Below are positions 17,422-27,589 of a stretch of DNA of 62,862 nucleotides, one piece after another. A model generated the notes under the pieces. It saw nothing but the letters and a program-made list of their open reading frames with translations, was not told where the DNA came from and searched no databases. A program made the translations under genes and the position numbers. The first letter of the stretch is position 1. Every line of letters starts with the position of its first letter. The DNA comes from an uncultured Bacteroidales bacterium (GTDB taxonomy: Bacteria > Bacteroidota > Bacteroidia > Bacteroidales > P3). The DNA lies in assembly GCA_900319865.1 (NCBI GenBank), contig ONQD01000012.1, positions 1-62,862 on the forward strand. Reading direction: 5' to 3'.

Positions 17422-18522
17422 CTATGGGTTGTTTACTACCGCGGCCAGTTTCATGAGTGCCACCTCAATAAAGAGCCGTTTGTTCACGGCATCCTTGTAT
17501 CGGTACTCATAGTCGTTGGATATATCAAGATAGCGCAGTAGGAGCGCCAATCCGCACGAAAGTGCCTGTTCGCCAAAACGGCCTTGCTCCTCGGTGCTCA
17601 CTTCCAAAAGTTTATGAGTAGAAGCGTCGAGCGACACAATCAGGTTGCGTAGGTGTTCGCTGAGCCCGGTAATAAAGTGCTGCCCGTCAAAACCTTTGGC
17701 AATCACATCCTGGTACATCAGCAAAGCTTGGGAAATATTACCTTGACGGAAGTAGTCCACCAAAGTGAAATAGTAGTCGGAGTCGAGTTGGTTGAGGTTC
17801 TGGTTGCAGAGCTGGCGGGTCAGGTTGCCCTGCGTGAAACTCACCAGCATGTCAAACATAGAGAGGGCATCGCGCAATCCGCCTTCGGCCTTGCGTGCTA
17901 TGATGAGCAATGCGTCTTCGTCATAGTTCACCCCCTCCCTGTCGGCTATCTTGCGCAGATGATTCACAATGTCCTGAGTCTGTATGCGCTTGAAGTCGAA
18001 CACTTGGCAGCGGGAAAGGATGGTGGGAATTATCTTGTGTTTCTCCGTAGTGGCAAGAATGAACTTGGCATATTCGGGCGGTTCCTCAAGGGTTTTGAGG
18101 AAAGCATTGAATGCGTTGGTCGAGAGCATGTGCACCTCATCGATGATATACACCTTGTAGCGGCCAGTTTGTGGGGGGAAGTAAACCTGCTTCACCAACT
18201 CGCGGATGTCGTCAACACTGTTGTTCGACGCTGCATCGAGCTCGAAAAAGTTCATCGATGTTCCTTGAGCGAAACTGCGACAACTCTCACATTCATTGCA
18301 TGCCTCGGTTTCGGGGGTGAGGTGCTCACAATTGATGGTCTTGGCCAAGATGCGGGCACAAGTGGTCTTGCCCACTCCTCGGGGTCCGCAAAAAAGAAAG
18401 GCCTGTGCCAGTTGATTGGTGCGGATTGCATTCTTGAGTGTGGTGGTGATATGCTCCTGTCCCACCACGCTGTCGAAAGAGAGGGGGCGATACTTACGTG
18501 CTGATACTATGAAGTTTTCCAT
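17422..18522 (-). CDS. dnaX: DNA polymerase III gamma/tau subunit, N-terminal clamp-loader part ending at an in-frame amber codon
   Basis: The clamp-loader ATPase that opens the beta clamp. Start is the ATG at 18522 (MENFIVSARKYRP), the family start, rather than the ATG 27 bases upstream. Walker A GPRGVGKTT is at residues 46-53, followed by a zinc module with four cysteines (about 65-80), the DEVH Walker B, and the SRC sensor/arginine-finger motif. Domains I-III are complete. Translation stops at TAG (17422-17424) after 366 residues, at the end of the collar domain. The reading frame then continues for 254 codons with the expected tau linker and C-terminal domain, giving about 621 residues in all, a normal DnaX length. 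It could be a point mutation, a sequencing or assembly error, or a natural way of making a gamma-like product. Confidence 0.93.
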   Translation of the reverse strand: MENFIVSARKYRPLSFDSVVGQEHITTTLKNAIRTNQLAQAFLFCGPRGVGKTTCARILAKTINCEHLTPETEACNECESCRSFAQGTSMNFFELDAASNNSVDDIRELVKQVYFPPQTGRYKVYIIDEVHMLSTNAFNAFLKTLEEPPEYAKFILATTEKHKIIPTILSRCQVFDFKRIQTQDIVNHLRKIADREGVNYDEDALLIIARKAEGGLRDALSMFDMLVSFTQGNLTRQLCNQNLNQLDSDYYFTLVDYFRQGNISQALLMYQDVIAKGFDGQHFITGLSEHLRNLIVSLDASTHKLLEVSTEEQGRFGEQALSCGLALLLRYLDISNDYEYRYKDAVNKRLFIEVALMKLAAVVNNP

Positions 18523-18546
18523 TTTAAAGGGAACAATATTACTTTG

Positions 18547-18554
18547 CAAAGATA
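18547..18554 (-). promoter_or_regulatory. Bacteroidota-type -7 box upstream of dnaX
   Basis: On the minus strand the sequence is TATCTTTG, an exact TAnnTTTG match, 25 bases before the dnaX ATG at 18522. This supports dnaX as the first gene of its transcript. Confidence 0.7.
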
Positions 18555-18788
18555 CGATTATTTTTTCATTCCGACAGAGATTTTTTCACACCTCCCCTAC
18601 CCCACTTCCCAAACCAAGCCGCTCATTTCCCTACCCTCCAACACATTACGTCAAATCCACAGCTCCGCTGTCCCGTCGTTCCCACTGCCTGTCCGACTCT
18701 CACCAATCCGACACCAAACCCCATTGGCTTTGGTTCCGAATTTTCCACATCAATCCTATGCACCCAAACTTCCCCAATTATATAAAGG

Positions 18789-18961
18789 GACTTCTATAAT
18801 CACCCCAAAGGGGTGAGATATGAATAACACCGAACAAGCCATGAACGGTGTCGCGACCGAACGGGAGCCACATCATTCATGGTGTAGTGCGGTGATTATC
18901 AAAAGCTGACTGATGCGTCCCGAAGGGACGCTACACACTAACAAAATTAATAGAACCCGCT
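18789..18961 (+). ncRNA. Structured intergenic element, copy B (candidate RNA motif)
   Basis: Aligned with 5122-5269 at both ends: GACTTCTA, hairpin CACCCC/GGGGTG with AAA loop (18801-18815), AATAACACCG, a longer variable middle, hairpin of 7 bp with GAA loop (18915-18931), and tail AGAACCC. In the variable part CCATGAA (18839-18845) pairs with TTCATGG (18876-18882). ATAATCACC (18797-18805) can alternatively pair with GGTGATTAT (18891-18899), which would compete with the first hairpin. It lies between divergent genes (dnaX and the glucan synthase), about 850 bp from the glucan synthase start, so a simple leader role is unlikely. No open frame of interest overlaps it. Confidence 0.6.
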
Positions 18962-18992
18962 ATTATTATCTCATTACCCGTATCATTCCAAC

Positions 18993-19102
18993 ATCGCCAA
19001 CTATTCACCTCTTCTTCAGCTATTCCTTAGTTCATATTAAGCAAGCAGGTTACGAGATTATCATTAAATAATTAAAACAGTGTGAAATAGTAACGGAGTT
19101 GG
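18993..19102 (+). repeat. Degenerate copy of the ~110-bp palindromic element
   Basis: The left end (ATCGCCAACTATTCACCTCTTC) resembles 38433-38455, and the right end (GTGAAATAGTAACGGAGTTGG) resembles the reverse strand of 58669-58695. The length is about 110 bp, the same as the clear copies. It begins about 30 bp after the structured element. The region to the left (18585-18790) is G-poor; the next ~600 bp to the right is C-poor and purine-rich, with no convincing gene. Confidence 0.5.
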
Positions 19103-19770
19103 ATTATAGAGGAGCATAACTGAAAGGGAGTTTGGGTTGTTTATGCTTCTCTCTGGAAAAGAATAGATGAAGAGGCGATTGTTTCTATGCTTACTATTTG
19201 AATGGAGTGGAGTAATTTGAGGGGATTGGGGTTGAAGTTCGAACCCTTTGACATCAATACAGAGAAGAAACGACGAGACATGAACAATACAATAAAGGCA
19301 GGATAACTGAGGACAAAAATGCGGGAAACGGGCTGATGAAGGAAAGTGAGTAAATAAAAGAAAAGCGGTGATGGTATTTGCATATTTTAATAAACCTTGT
19401 TAATTATTGCTAAATATCCGGGGTGAATGTGTCCATTTTGGGCAGGAAAGACACATATAAGCGAACCAGGGGCAAAGACAGGCAATAATGGGATAATCTA
19501 AAATGTGTTTTTCAAAAAATGCCCTGCCTGAAGCCAAATAAATGTGAGCCGCACTGTGAAGGGAATCGACGATGTGCGGAAACGGGGGTAAAGGAACGGT
19601 GACGTAAGAATGACAACATTTACTATGAAAAAAATCCGGAGCCGTTCCATATACCCTGAAATGAAATAATAGCTTGTTTTCCAAAGATTCTGCTGACCTT
19701 TTTAACAACCAAAGTTGATAAAAAATTACTTGATTTCTTAATTAAATTTAAAGTAGTCAAGTTTTTTTTG

Positions 19771-19778
19771 TATCTTTG
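19771..19778 (+). promoter_or_regulatory. Bacteroidota-type -7 box upstream of the glucan synthase-like gene
   Basis: TATCTTTG matches TAnnTTTG and lies 28 bases before the ATG at 19807. A short inverted repeat (19728-19733 with 19757-19762) followed by eight T residues sits immediately upstream and may limit transcription entering from the intergenic region. Confidence 0.7.
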
Positions 19779-19806
19779 TAAAATGAACTATTAATTAAAA
19801 ATACTC

Positions 19807-22800
19807 ATGAAAAGCACGTATAAAACTTTCAAAGAGAGTGTTAAAGAGATAACCAGCTACTACCTGCTGTTGGTCGAAGAAACGAAATCGCAACGGCTGG
19901 TAGGCAGTACTAACGAATGGGTGCTGGACAATTATTACATGATAAGCGAGCAGGAGAAGGTACTGAAAGTGGATTTGAACAGCCGTGAATTCCGTAAAAT
20001 AGACAACAATAGAAAAGAACGTATCATCACGTTGCTGAGGGAGTTTCTGGAGAAGAACCACTTCAATGTGGACAAATCTCTGCTTTTCGGCTATCTGCAG
20101 CAAGAGCAAACGAGAACCAACGACTACTTCACCTATCCGGAGGTGTGCGCTCTGTTGCCTTTGATAAAATGCGTGCTTATAGAAGAGCTGGCGGGACTAT
20201 GCCACTTGCTGACAGAGCAGCATGCCTATCACTACTCCCTGACCGACAAGTCGATGGCCGATATGGGGAAGCTGGAGCAGGCGGCCCAGTATAACTTGAA
20301 GATGATGAATATCTTCAACGCGCTGAAGAAGATGACCAAACTGCCCATTTCGGAATTGATAGACAGTGTGAGTTTTTCGGAGCAGATGCTGAAAAACGAG
20401 AAGGCCGGTATGTACGACCAAATGTACGACAAGACCAAGGACGACTACCGGAGCAAGATAGTGCTGCTGAGCAAGAGAAGGAAGATGAAGGAGCACGACT
20501 TTGTGAAGGAGTTGGTGGAGAAAGCCGACGAGGCCAACGAGCATGTAGGGTGGCAGCTGTTCCCGGCCAAACGATGGGATGCCCGCGCCCACTGGTACAT
20601 CTGGATTGTGGCTCTCGGATCGCTGGGGCTGAGCATACTGTTTGCCTACTGGGCTTCGTGGGAGGAAATTATTTCGTGGCACACAGCACTGCTGGCCTTG
20701 CTGATGTGGGTGCCGATGAGCCAAATAGTGATAGACCTGTTCAACCAACTGCTATACCGCATACACAGACCGCAGAACACCTTCAAGATTAAGTTCAAAG
20801 ACGGGCTGATACCGGAGGAATACGCCACTATGGTGATTATGCCAACCATTCTGAAAAACAAGGCCAAGACTATAGAGCTGTTGGAGCAGTTGGAGGTGTA
20901 CTACCTTTCGAACATAAACCGCGCCAGCGAAGGACAGCGGATGGAAAGCCGTCCACAAAACCTCTACTACACACTGATAGGCGATGCCGCCGCAGGCCCC
21001 AACGAGGACATGCCCTGGGACAACGAGGTGGTGGAAGCCGGATTGCAGAAGGTGAAGGAACTGAACGAAAAATACGGTGCCCATATCTTCAATTTCGTGT
21101 ATCGTAAACGCGCATGGAGCGACGGCGAGAACTGCTGGTTGGGTTATGAACGCAAACGTGGTGCAATATTGCACTTCAACGACCTGGTGCTGGGACAGAC
21201 CACCGAGGAGGAGAAAGAGAAGCGTTTCCGCTGCGAAACCATCAGCGAATGGTTGCAGGGACCTGTGCCGGCCATCCAGTTTATCATCACATTGGACACC
21301 GACACCGAGCTGGTTCTCTATTCAGCGCAGAAGCTGATTGGCTCGATGGCCCACCCGCTGAACCGCGCACGCCTTTCGAACGACGGGCGGAGAGTGGATG
21401 CCGGATACGGCATCATGCAGCCGAGGGTGAATGTGGACGTGGAAGTGACCAACAAAAGCCGCTACGCACAGCTTTTTGCCGGGTTGGGCGGTCTGGACGT
21501 GTACACTACCGCTTCGTTCGAGCTGTATCAAGACATTTTCAACGAGGGGTCGTTCTGCGGCAAGGGAATATACGATTTAAAGATATTCCAGAAGGTGCTG
21601 AAAGGAACATTCCCCGAAAACCTGATATTGAGCCACGACTTGATAGAGGGCTGCCATATACGCTGCGGATTGATAAACGATATAGAGCTGTTTGACGACA
21701 ACCCATCCAACTATATTGATGACGCCAAACGCCACCACCGTTGGACTCGCGGCGACTGGCAGATTATAGGCTGGCTGAGGAACAAGGTGCGCAACGAACG
21801 CGGAGAGGTAGTGAAAAACCAAGTGAACACCATAGGCCGATGGAAGATATTCGACAATCTGCGCCGCTCGGTTCTGAGCTTGTCGCTTATGGTGGTGTTG
21901 CTGTTTGGATTCAGCGGTGTGACATCGGTGCATTCATCTTGGTTCCTGCTGGTGGCACTGGTAACGGTGGCCAGCCCCATAGTGTTCTTCATCCTGGGAC
22001 AGATAACCCGTTTGCCGAGTTTCGGGAAACGGTATCACTACTATGCCACACTGATGCGGGGATTCTCGGTGATAGTGTACCGTTCGCTGGTGCAGTTCGC
22101 CTTGCTGCCGAAAGAGGCTTGGATGTATACCGACGCGGCTGTGCGTGCCTGCTACCGCATGAGGGTAAGCCACAAAAACCTGCTGAACTGGATAACCAGC
22201 GACGAGGCCGCCAAGAGCACCAAAGGCACATTGGGCGACTATATCAGCAAATTCTGGGTGAACTATGTGGCCTCACTGGTGATAATAGTGTTGTTCCTGT
22301 TCAGTGAACGGTATGTGATTGACTGCGTGTCGGCCATATTCTGTGTGGTCATTTGGTGCGGTGCTCCGTTCCTGATGTTCTGGCTGGGCAAGAAATTCCC
22401 GCAGGACAAGAAAAGCCTGAACGCCAAACAAACCGAGGAGGTGACGCAACTGGCCAAAGACACATGGAACTACTTCGATAAACTGATGACGGAAGAGAAC
22501 AACTACCTGATTCCCGACAACTATCAGCTGAACCGAGAGAAGAAGACCGACTACAAGACCTCACCCACCAACATAGGATTCTCGATGACGGCCATTATCA
22601 GTGCCGCCGAACTGGGATTCATCTCACACAGCAGTGCCGTGAACCGACTGAAGCACGTAATCGGCACCATCATGAAGCTGGAAAAGTGGAACGGACATCT
22701 TTTCAACTGGTACCATATAGGCACATTGAAAGCACTGCCCAATTTCTTTATTTCCACATGCGACAGCGGTAACTTTGTGGCATGCCTGTATGTTGTGAAG

Positions 22801-25800
22801 GGGTATCTCTCGCACTTCGAAGAGCGGGTGACCGAGACCGAAGGCAACAGCGACGAGCTGTCAGGCTCGCACAGCATAGAAGTGGCCCACGACCTGATAA
22901 ACAAAGTGGACAGGCTGATAGAGCGGACAGACTTCTCGAAACTGTATAACAACGACCTGGATGTGTTCAGCATTGGATACGACTATGGTTCGATGACGCT
23001 ACTGCCCTACCACTACAACAATTTCGCCTCGGAAGCACGACTGACCAGTTTCCTCACCATTGCACAGGGCGACGCTCCATACAAGCATTGGTTCTGTCTG
23101 GACAAGACATTGGTGCAGTATAGAGGATATAAGGGTGTGGCTTCGTGGTATGGTACATTGTTTGAATATTTCATGCCGCTGATATTCCTGCCCACCTACA
23201 AGCACACGCTGATGGACGAGACATACAGTTTCGCCATCCGGGCTCAGAAAGCCTTTATACGCAACAACAAGTACGGGCTGCGCAACTCAGAACTGCCTTG
23301 GGGCATATCGGAAACGGCCTATAACGAGCTGGACGACGCACAGAACTACAAGTACCACGCCTTCGGTGTGCCTTATCTGAAGTTCCAGAACACCACACCG
23401 GACCGCATTGTGATATCGCCATACAGCTCGCTGATGACAATAAGCGTGGACGACGATGCAGTGTACGACAATCTGCAACGGTTCAAGGAACTGAAGATGT
23501 ATGACGGCAATATGGGACTGTTCGAGAGCTACGACGAGGAGGACCATGTGCCTGTCCGCGCCCACTACGCCCACCATCAGGGCATGATACTGGCCAGCCT
23601 GGCCAACTATCTGGGCAACCACTGCCTGCAAAACTACTTTATGCAAGAGCCTACCATGCGTTCGATGGAGACCCTGTTGAAAGAAAAAGCACAGGTGAGA
23701 CCCTACATTGATTTGAAGGTGACTCAATATAAACGTTACCAGTACTCGAAAGTGCAGACCGAAAGCGACGCACGAGATTTCGACAGTCTGGCCACAGTGC
23801 CCGAAATAGGAGTGCTGAGCAATGGGCAGTATACCGTACTGCTCAACGACCGCGGGTCGGGATTCTCGCGCTACCGCAATGTGATGCTGAACCGATATCG
23901 CAAAATCAGCGCAGACCACTATGGCATATACCTCTTTGTGCGCAACCTGAAGAGCGACAAGCTGTGGAGCAGCAGCTATGCCCCCTTCGATGTTATGCCC
24001 GAGGGCTACAGGGTGAGCTTCGCCAGCGACAAGGTGAGTTATCAGCGTATTGACGAAGGAGTGGAGACCAAGACCGAAATCACGGTGCTGAAAGACCGCT
24101 CGGCCGAAATACGCCGCTACACTTTCACCAACCACACAGACCAAGATGTGGATTTGGAGATTACAAGCTACGGAGAGTTGGTGATGTCGCCTGGCGAAGA
24201 GGATGAAAACCACCGCGTATTCAACGGTATGAAGATACTGAGCGAATACGATGCAGAGCACGAGTCACTGCTGTTCAGCCGCCCGGTGCAGGGAGTGCAG
24301 GAAAGCCACCAGTTTGTGCTGCACAAACTATGGGTGGAAAAGAAGTCGGATGCCGAGGACAGCAAGAAGTCAGACTGGTCGAAACTAGTGGAATTCGAGA
24401 CTTCGAGACTGAAATTCATAGGACGCGGTGGCAGCCTGCGTCACGCCGACATATTGGAAAGCCGTCGCACATTGACGGGCACAGTGGGCACCACCCTCGA
24501 CCCCATCATGAGCATGAGACGCCGACTGCATGTGCCTGCCGGCGAACAGGTGAACGCCTTTGTGATTGTGGGGTTTGCCAAGTCGCGCGAACAGCTGCTG
24601 CAAATCACAGAGCAGTATCAAAACAACATCGACGTGGAGCATGCTTTCAAGACCACTACGGTGTTTAACAACATGCGGACCAGCATGTCGCTGCTGAAAG
24701 GGTCGCAGATGAGGCTGTACAACAGTATCTCGAAATACATGGCACAGACCGCCACATTGGGCAATGCCCGCCAGAACACATTGGCCAAGAACACACTTTC
24801 GCAGAGCGGACTGTGGCGATACGGCATAAGCGGTGACCTGGCCATCCTGCTGATGGAGATAGACAGCACCAAGCGCTCCGGACACGCCAAAGAGTTGTTG
24901 CGTGCATTCGAGTACTTCAAGGTGCATGGTCTACGCCTCGACCTTGTGTTTATCAACGATGAGAAGGGTTCGGAGCATGAAGGTTTGACACATTTCATTC
25001 GCAATATGGCCAACAGCGAGCACCTGTGGGCAACCCACTCGGATGCCGGAAGAGTGTATGTGCTGGACGGCAACGAAGTGACCGAACAGGAGCGCATATT
25101 GCTGCGCACTGTGGCACGCTTGAGCTTCAACACGAGCTCGGGCAAGAGCATTGAGCAACAGCTGCACGATTTGGAAATGGAGAACCAGCAGTATCAGGAC
25201 ATGGTGGAATATCCACAACTGAAACCCAGCAATAAGTTCCGCCTATGGAGCAGCCTGGAGTTCTACAACCAATATGGCGGATTCGACAACGACGGACGCG
25301 ACTATGTGGTTACCAACACCAACACGCCCATGCCCTGGATCAATGTGATAGCCAACCCCAACTTCGGCTGCATAGTGAGCTCGACAATGGCGGGATTCAC
25401 ATTTGCATATAATGCCCAGCAGTTTAAACTGACCGGATGGAGCAACGACATGGTGCGCGACAATGCCTCTGAGATGCTGTTGATAAACAAACAACAGTTT
25501 GTTCCTGCCACAGCACGTCACGGCCAGGGTTACTCGGCATTCGACGCCGAATACGACGACATGATTGTGAAGGTGCGCCTGTTTGTGGCAACAGACCGTA
25601 TGGAGAAATACTATCAAATCAAGATAGAGAACAAACTGGAGACACCGCAGAAGGTTGAGCTGGACATGGTGTACAAACTGGTGTTGGGCGTGACCGAAGA
25701 GAAGACAGCCCGATACCTCTTCTCCGAATGGGACGAGAAGAACAACAGCGTGTATGTGCGCAATGTCTATCACGAGATATACGGCAACAAGGAGGTGCAG

Positions 25801-27531
25801 CTCACCTGTTCAGAACCAATGACAGATGTTTCGCTGAACTACCCCAACCGCAAACAATTGGGATTTTCAATGGAAATACCCGCCAAGAGCGAAAAGGAAG
25901 TTGCTTTTGTGATTGCCGTACACGACAAGAACGAGCCTGCCGAGAGTTGCAAGCCGAATATCTCGATAAGCGATATCAACCAAGAGTTTGACCGCGTGGT
26001 CAAATTCTGGGACGAGAAACTGTCGCTCATACAAGTGGAAACACCCGACAAATCGTTCAACTACATGCTGAACCGCTGGTATCTGTACCAAGTATATGCT
26101 GCACGTCTGTTTGCCCGTGCCGGATTCTACCAAGTGGGCGGAGCCACCGGATTCCGCGACCAGCTGCAAGACGTGATGAGCGTGCTTTACAGCAATCCCG
26201 GATATGCCCGAAAACAGATTCTCGAGCATGCCGCGCACCAATTTGCTGAAGGCGATGTGCTGCACTGGTGGCACGAGAGCATGATGCTGGGAGCCCGCAC
26301 TACATTTAGCGACGATTATCTGTGGCTTGTGTTTGTAACTTACCAATATATCCAAGTGACGGGCGATGACAGCATACTGAGCGAGCAGGTGTCCTTCTGC
26401 CAAGCCGACCAACTGAATCCCGGAGAGGCTGAACGTTGCGTCCGCTACGCAGTGCCCGAACGCCAGGCCGATGGCACATTTATCATCGATAAATCGAAAT
26501 TCGAATACGTCACATTGTTCGATCACTTGAAACGCTCTATCAACCGTTCCATCAACCGCATGGGCAAACATGGTCTACCCCTTATGGGTTGCGGCGACTG
26601 GAACGACGGCATGAACAGAGTGGGCGTTGAAGGCAAAGGCGAAAGCGTATGGGTGGCCTTCTTCCTGGCCGACCTGTTGCCCAAGATGGAAAAACTCACA
26701 CAGATGATGCCCGGTGCCGACCTCTCCTACTGTGAGGAACTGGAAAGCGCTTACAAACAACTGGTGGAATCGGTGCAGGAGAATGCATGGGACGGTTCGT
26801 GGTTCCTGCGCGCTTACTTCGACAACGGCGACCCCATGGGTTCAAGAAACAACACCGAATGTCAAATAGACCTCATTTCGCAGGCTTGGAGCATACTCAC
26901 CGATGTGGCCACTCCCGAACAGAAAGTATCCATCATGAGAGAGACCGATGCAAGACTTGTGAACCGCGAGCATGAAATTATCCAACTGCTCACCCCTGCA
27001 TTCCACAATTCACAGCCGTCACCGGGATATATCATGAACTATCCTGTAGGCGTTCGCGAAAACGGAGGTCAGTATACTCACGGAGCCATGTGGTATATCA
27101 TGGCCCAACTGAAGGAAGGCCGCCACGACATGGCCTATTTCCTCTACTCACTCATCAACCCAATTCATCGTACCCAGTCGCTGGCCGATGTCTTAAAGTA
27201 CAAAGTAGAGCCCTATTGTATTGCCGCCGACATATACAGCAACCCGCAGCATCCCGGACGCGGTGGCTGGACTTGGTACACCGGGTCGGCTTCGTGGGCT
27301 TACAAGACAGGTATCGAGAATATACTTGGACTCCACAAGATGGGCGACCAACTCACTATCGAACCACGTGTCCCCACCGAGTGGCAGGAATTCACCATCC
27401 GCTACCGACACGGCAACAGCACCTACATTATCAAGTACCAACGCCCCGAGACACCAGAAGCCACAAATGGACAGAACCCCACCACTATCACGCTGGTGGA
27501 CGATGGTCAGGAGCACGAAGTACTGATATAA
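19807..27531 (+). CDS. Cyclic beta-1,2-glucan synthase-like protein (NdvB/Cgs type: GT84, glycoamylase-like and GH94 domains)
   Basis: A 2574-residue multidomain inner-membrane enzyme. Two spans lie at about residues 255-315. A GT84 glycosyltransferase domain follows, with the DTDTE nucleotide-sugar motif near residue 497, SHDLIEG near 610 and RHHRWTRGDWQ near 640. More spans lie at about 690-760 and 815-880. A glycoamylase-like domain (SIGYDYGSM near 1054, ELPWGISETAY) and a GH94 phosphorylase-like region (WHESMMLGAR near 2154, GDWNDGMN near 2262, whose Asp is the family's general acid) follow. This order is that of cyclic glucan synthases, which prime, elongate, trim and cyclise beta-1,2-glucan from UDP-glucose for the periplasm; those proteins are ~2800 residues. 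No NdvA-like exporter is adjacent. It has its own promoter and terminator. Product linkage and cyclisation are inferred. Confidence 0.88.
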   Translation: MKSTYKTFKESVKEITSYYLLLVEETKSQRLVGSTNEWVLDNYYMISEQEKVLKVDLNSREFRKIDNNRKERIITLLREFLEKNHFNVDKSLLFGYLQQEQTRTNDYFTYPEVCALLPLIKCVLIEELAGLCHLLTEQHAYHYSLTDKSMADMGKLEQAAQYNLKMMNIFNALKKMTKLPISELIDSVSFSEQMLKNEKAGMYDQMYDKTKDDYRSKIVLLSKRRKMKEHDFVKELVEKADEANEHVGWQLFPAKRWDARAHWYIWIVALGSLGLSILFAYWASWEEIISWHTALLALLMWVPMSQIVIDLFNQLLYRIHRPQNTFKIKFKDGLIPEEYATMVIMPTILKNKAKTIELLEQLEVYYLSNINRASEGQRMESRPQNLYYTLIGDAAAGPNEDMPWDNEVVEAGLQKVKELNEKYGAHIFNFVYRKRAWSDGENCWLGYERKRGAILHFNDLVLGQTTEEEKEKRFRCETISEWLQGPVPAIQFIITLDTDTELVLYSAQKLIGSMAHPLNRARLSNDGRRVDAGYGIMQPRVNVDVEVTNKSRYAQLFAGLGGLDVYTTASFELYQDIFNEGSFCGKGIYDLKIFQKVLKGTFPENLILSHDLIEGCHIRCGLINDIELFDDNPSNYIDDAKRHHRWTRGDWQIIGWLRNKVRNERGEVVKNQVNTIGRWKIFDNLRRSVLSLSLMVVLLFGFSGVTSVHSSWFLLVALVTVASPIVFFILGQITRLPSFGKRYHYYATLMRGFSVIVYRSLVQFALLPKEAWMYTDAAVRACYRMRVSHKNLLNWITSDEAAKSTKGTLGDYISKFWVNYVASLVIIVLFLFSERYVIDCVSAIFCVVIWCGAPFLMFWLGKKFPQDKKSLNAKQTEEVTQLAKDTWNYFDKLMTEENNYLIPDNYQLNREKKTDYKTSPTNIGFSMTAIISAAELGFISHSSAVNRLKHVIGTIMKLEKWNGHLFNWYHIGTLKALPNFFISTCDSGNFVACLYVVKGYLSHFEERVTETEGNSDELSGSHSIEVAHDLINKVDRLIERTDFSKLYNNDLDVFSIGYDYGSMTLLPYHYNNFASEARLTSFLTIAQGDAPYKHWFCLDKTLVQYRGYKGVASWYGTLFEYFMPLIFLPTYKHTLMDETYSFAIRAQKAFIRNNKYGLRNSELPWGISETAYNELDDAQNYKYHAFGVPYLKFQNTTPDRIVISPYSSLMTISVDDDAVYDNLQRFKELKMYDGNMGLFESYDEEDHVPVRAHYAHHQGMILASLANYLGNHCLQNYFMQEPTMRSMETLLKEKAQVRPYIDLKVTQYKRYQYSKVQTESDARDFDSLATVPEIGVLSNGQYTVLLNDRGSGFSRYRNVMLNRYRKISADHYGIYLFVRNLKSDKLWSSSYAPFDVMPEGYRVSFASDKVSYQRIDEGVETKTEITVLKDRSAEIRRYTFTNHTDQDVDLEITSYGELVMSPGEEDENHRVFNGMKILSEYDAEHESLLFSRPVQGVQESHQFVLHKLWVEKKSDAEDSKKSDWSKLVEFETSRLKFIGRGGSLRHADILESRRTLTGTVGTTLDPIMSMRRRLHVPAGEQVNAFVIVGFAKSREQLLQITEQYQNNIDVEHAFKTTTVFNNMRTSMSLLKGSQMRLYNSISKYMAQTATLGNARQNTLAKNTLSQSGLWRYGISGDLAILLMEIDSTKRSGHAKELLRAFEYFKVHGLRLDLVFINDEKGSEHEGLTHFIRNMANSEHLWATHSDAGRVYVLDGNEVTEQERILLRTVARLSFNTSSGKSIEQQLHDLEMENQQYQDMVEYPQLKPSNKFRLWSSLEFYNQYGGFDNDGRDYVVTNTNTPMPWINVIANPNFGCIVSSTMAGFTFAYNAQQFKLTGWSNDMVRDNASEMLLINKQQFVPATARHGQGYSAFDAEYDDMIVKVRLFVATDRMEKYYQIKIENKLETPQKVELDMVYKLVLGVTEEKTARYLFSEWDEKNNSVYVRNVYHEIYGNKEVQLTCSEPMTDVSLNYPNRKQLGFSMEIPAKSEKEVAFVIAVHDKNEPAESCKPNISISDINQEFDRVVKFWDEKLSLIQVETPDKSFNYMLNRWYLYQVYAARLFARAGFYQVGGATGFRDQLQDVMSVLYSNPGYARKQILEHAAHQFAEGDVLHWWHESMMLGARTTFSDDYLWLVFVTYQYIQVTGDDSILSEQVSFCQADQLNPGEAERCVRYAVPERQADGTFIIDKSKFEYVTLFDHLKRSINRSINRMGKHGLPLMGCGDWNDGMNRVGVEGKGESVWVAFFLADLLPKMEKLTQMMPGADLSYCEELESAYKQLVESVQENAWDGSWFLRAYFDNGDPMGSRNNTECQIDLISQAWSILTDVATPEQKVSIMRETDARLVNREHEIIQLLTPAFHNSQPSPGYIMNYPVGVRENGGQYTHGAMWYIMAQLKEGRHDMAYFLYSLINPIHRTQSLADVLKYKVEPYCIAADIYSNPQHPGRGGWTWYTGSASWAYKTGIENILGLHKMGDQLTIEPRVPTEWQEFTIRYRHGNSTYIIKYQRPETPEATNGQNPTTITLVDDGQEHEVLI

Positions 27532-27589
27532 TAACGCTACGATTTTAAGCTAATAAAGTTGGCCTTTGGCAGCAAGGCCATAATATGAA

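Noticed and set aside
17422-17424. Reassignment of TAG to a sense codon
   Set aside because: Several intact genes in the window (galE, the lipid kinase, DUF4369, buk) end with TAG at the expected place, so TAG acts as a stop here.
19141-19708. Two minus-strand open frames of 80 and 102 codons in the dnaX-glucan synthase gap
   Set aside because: They have no recognisable domains and Phe/Pro/Ser-rich composition caused by the purine-rich plus strand. The first begins inside non-coding repeat-like sequence.
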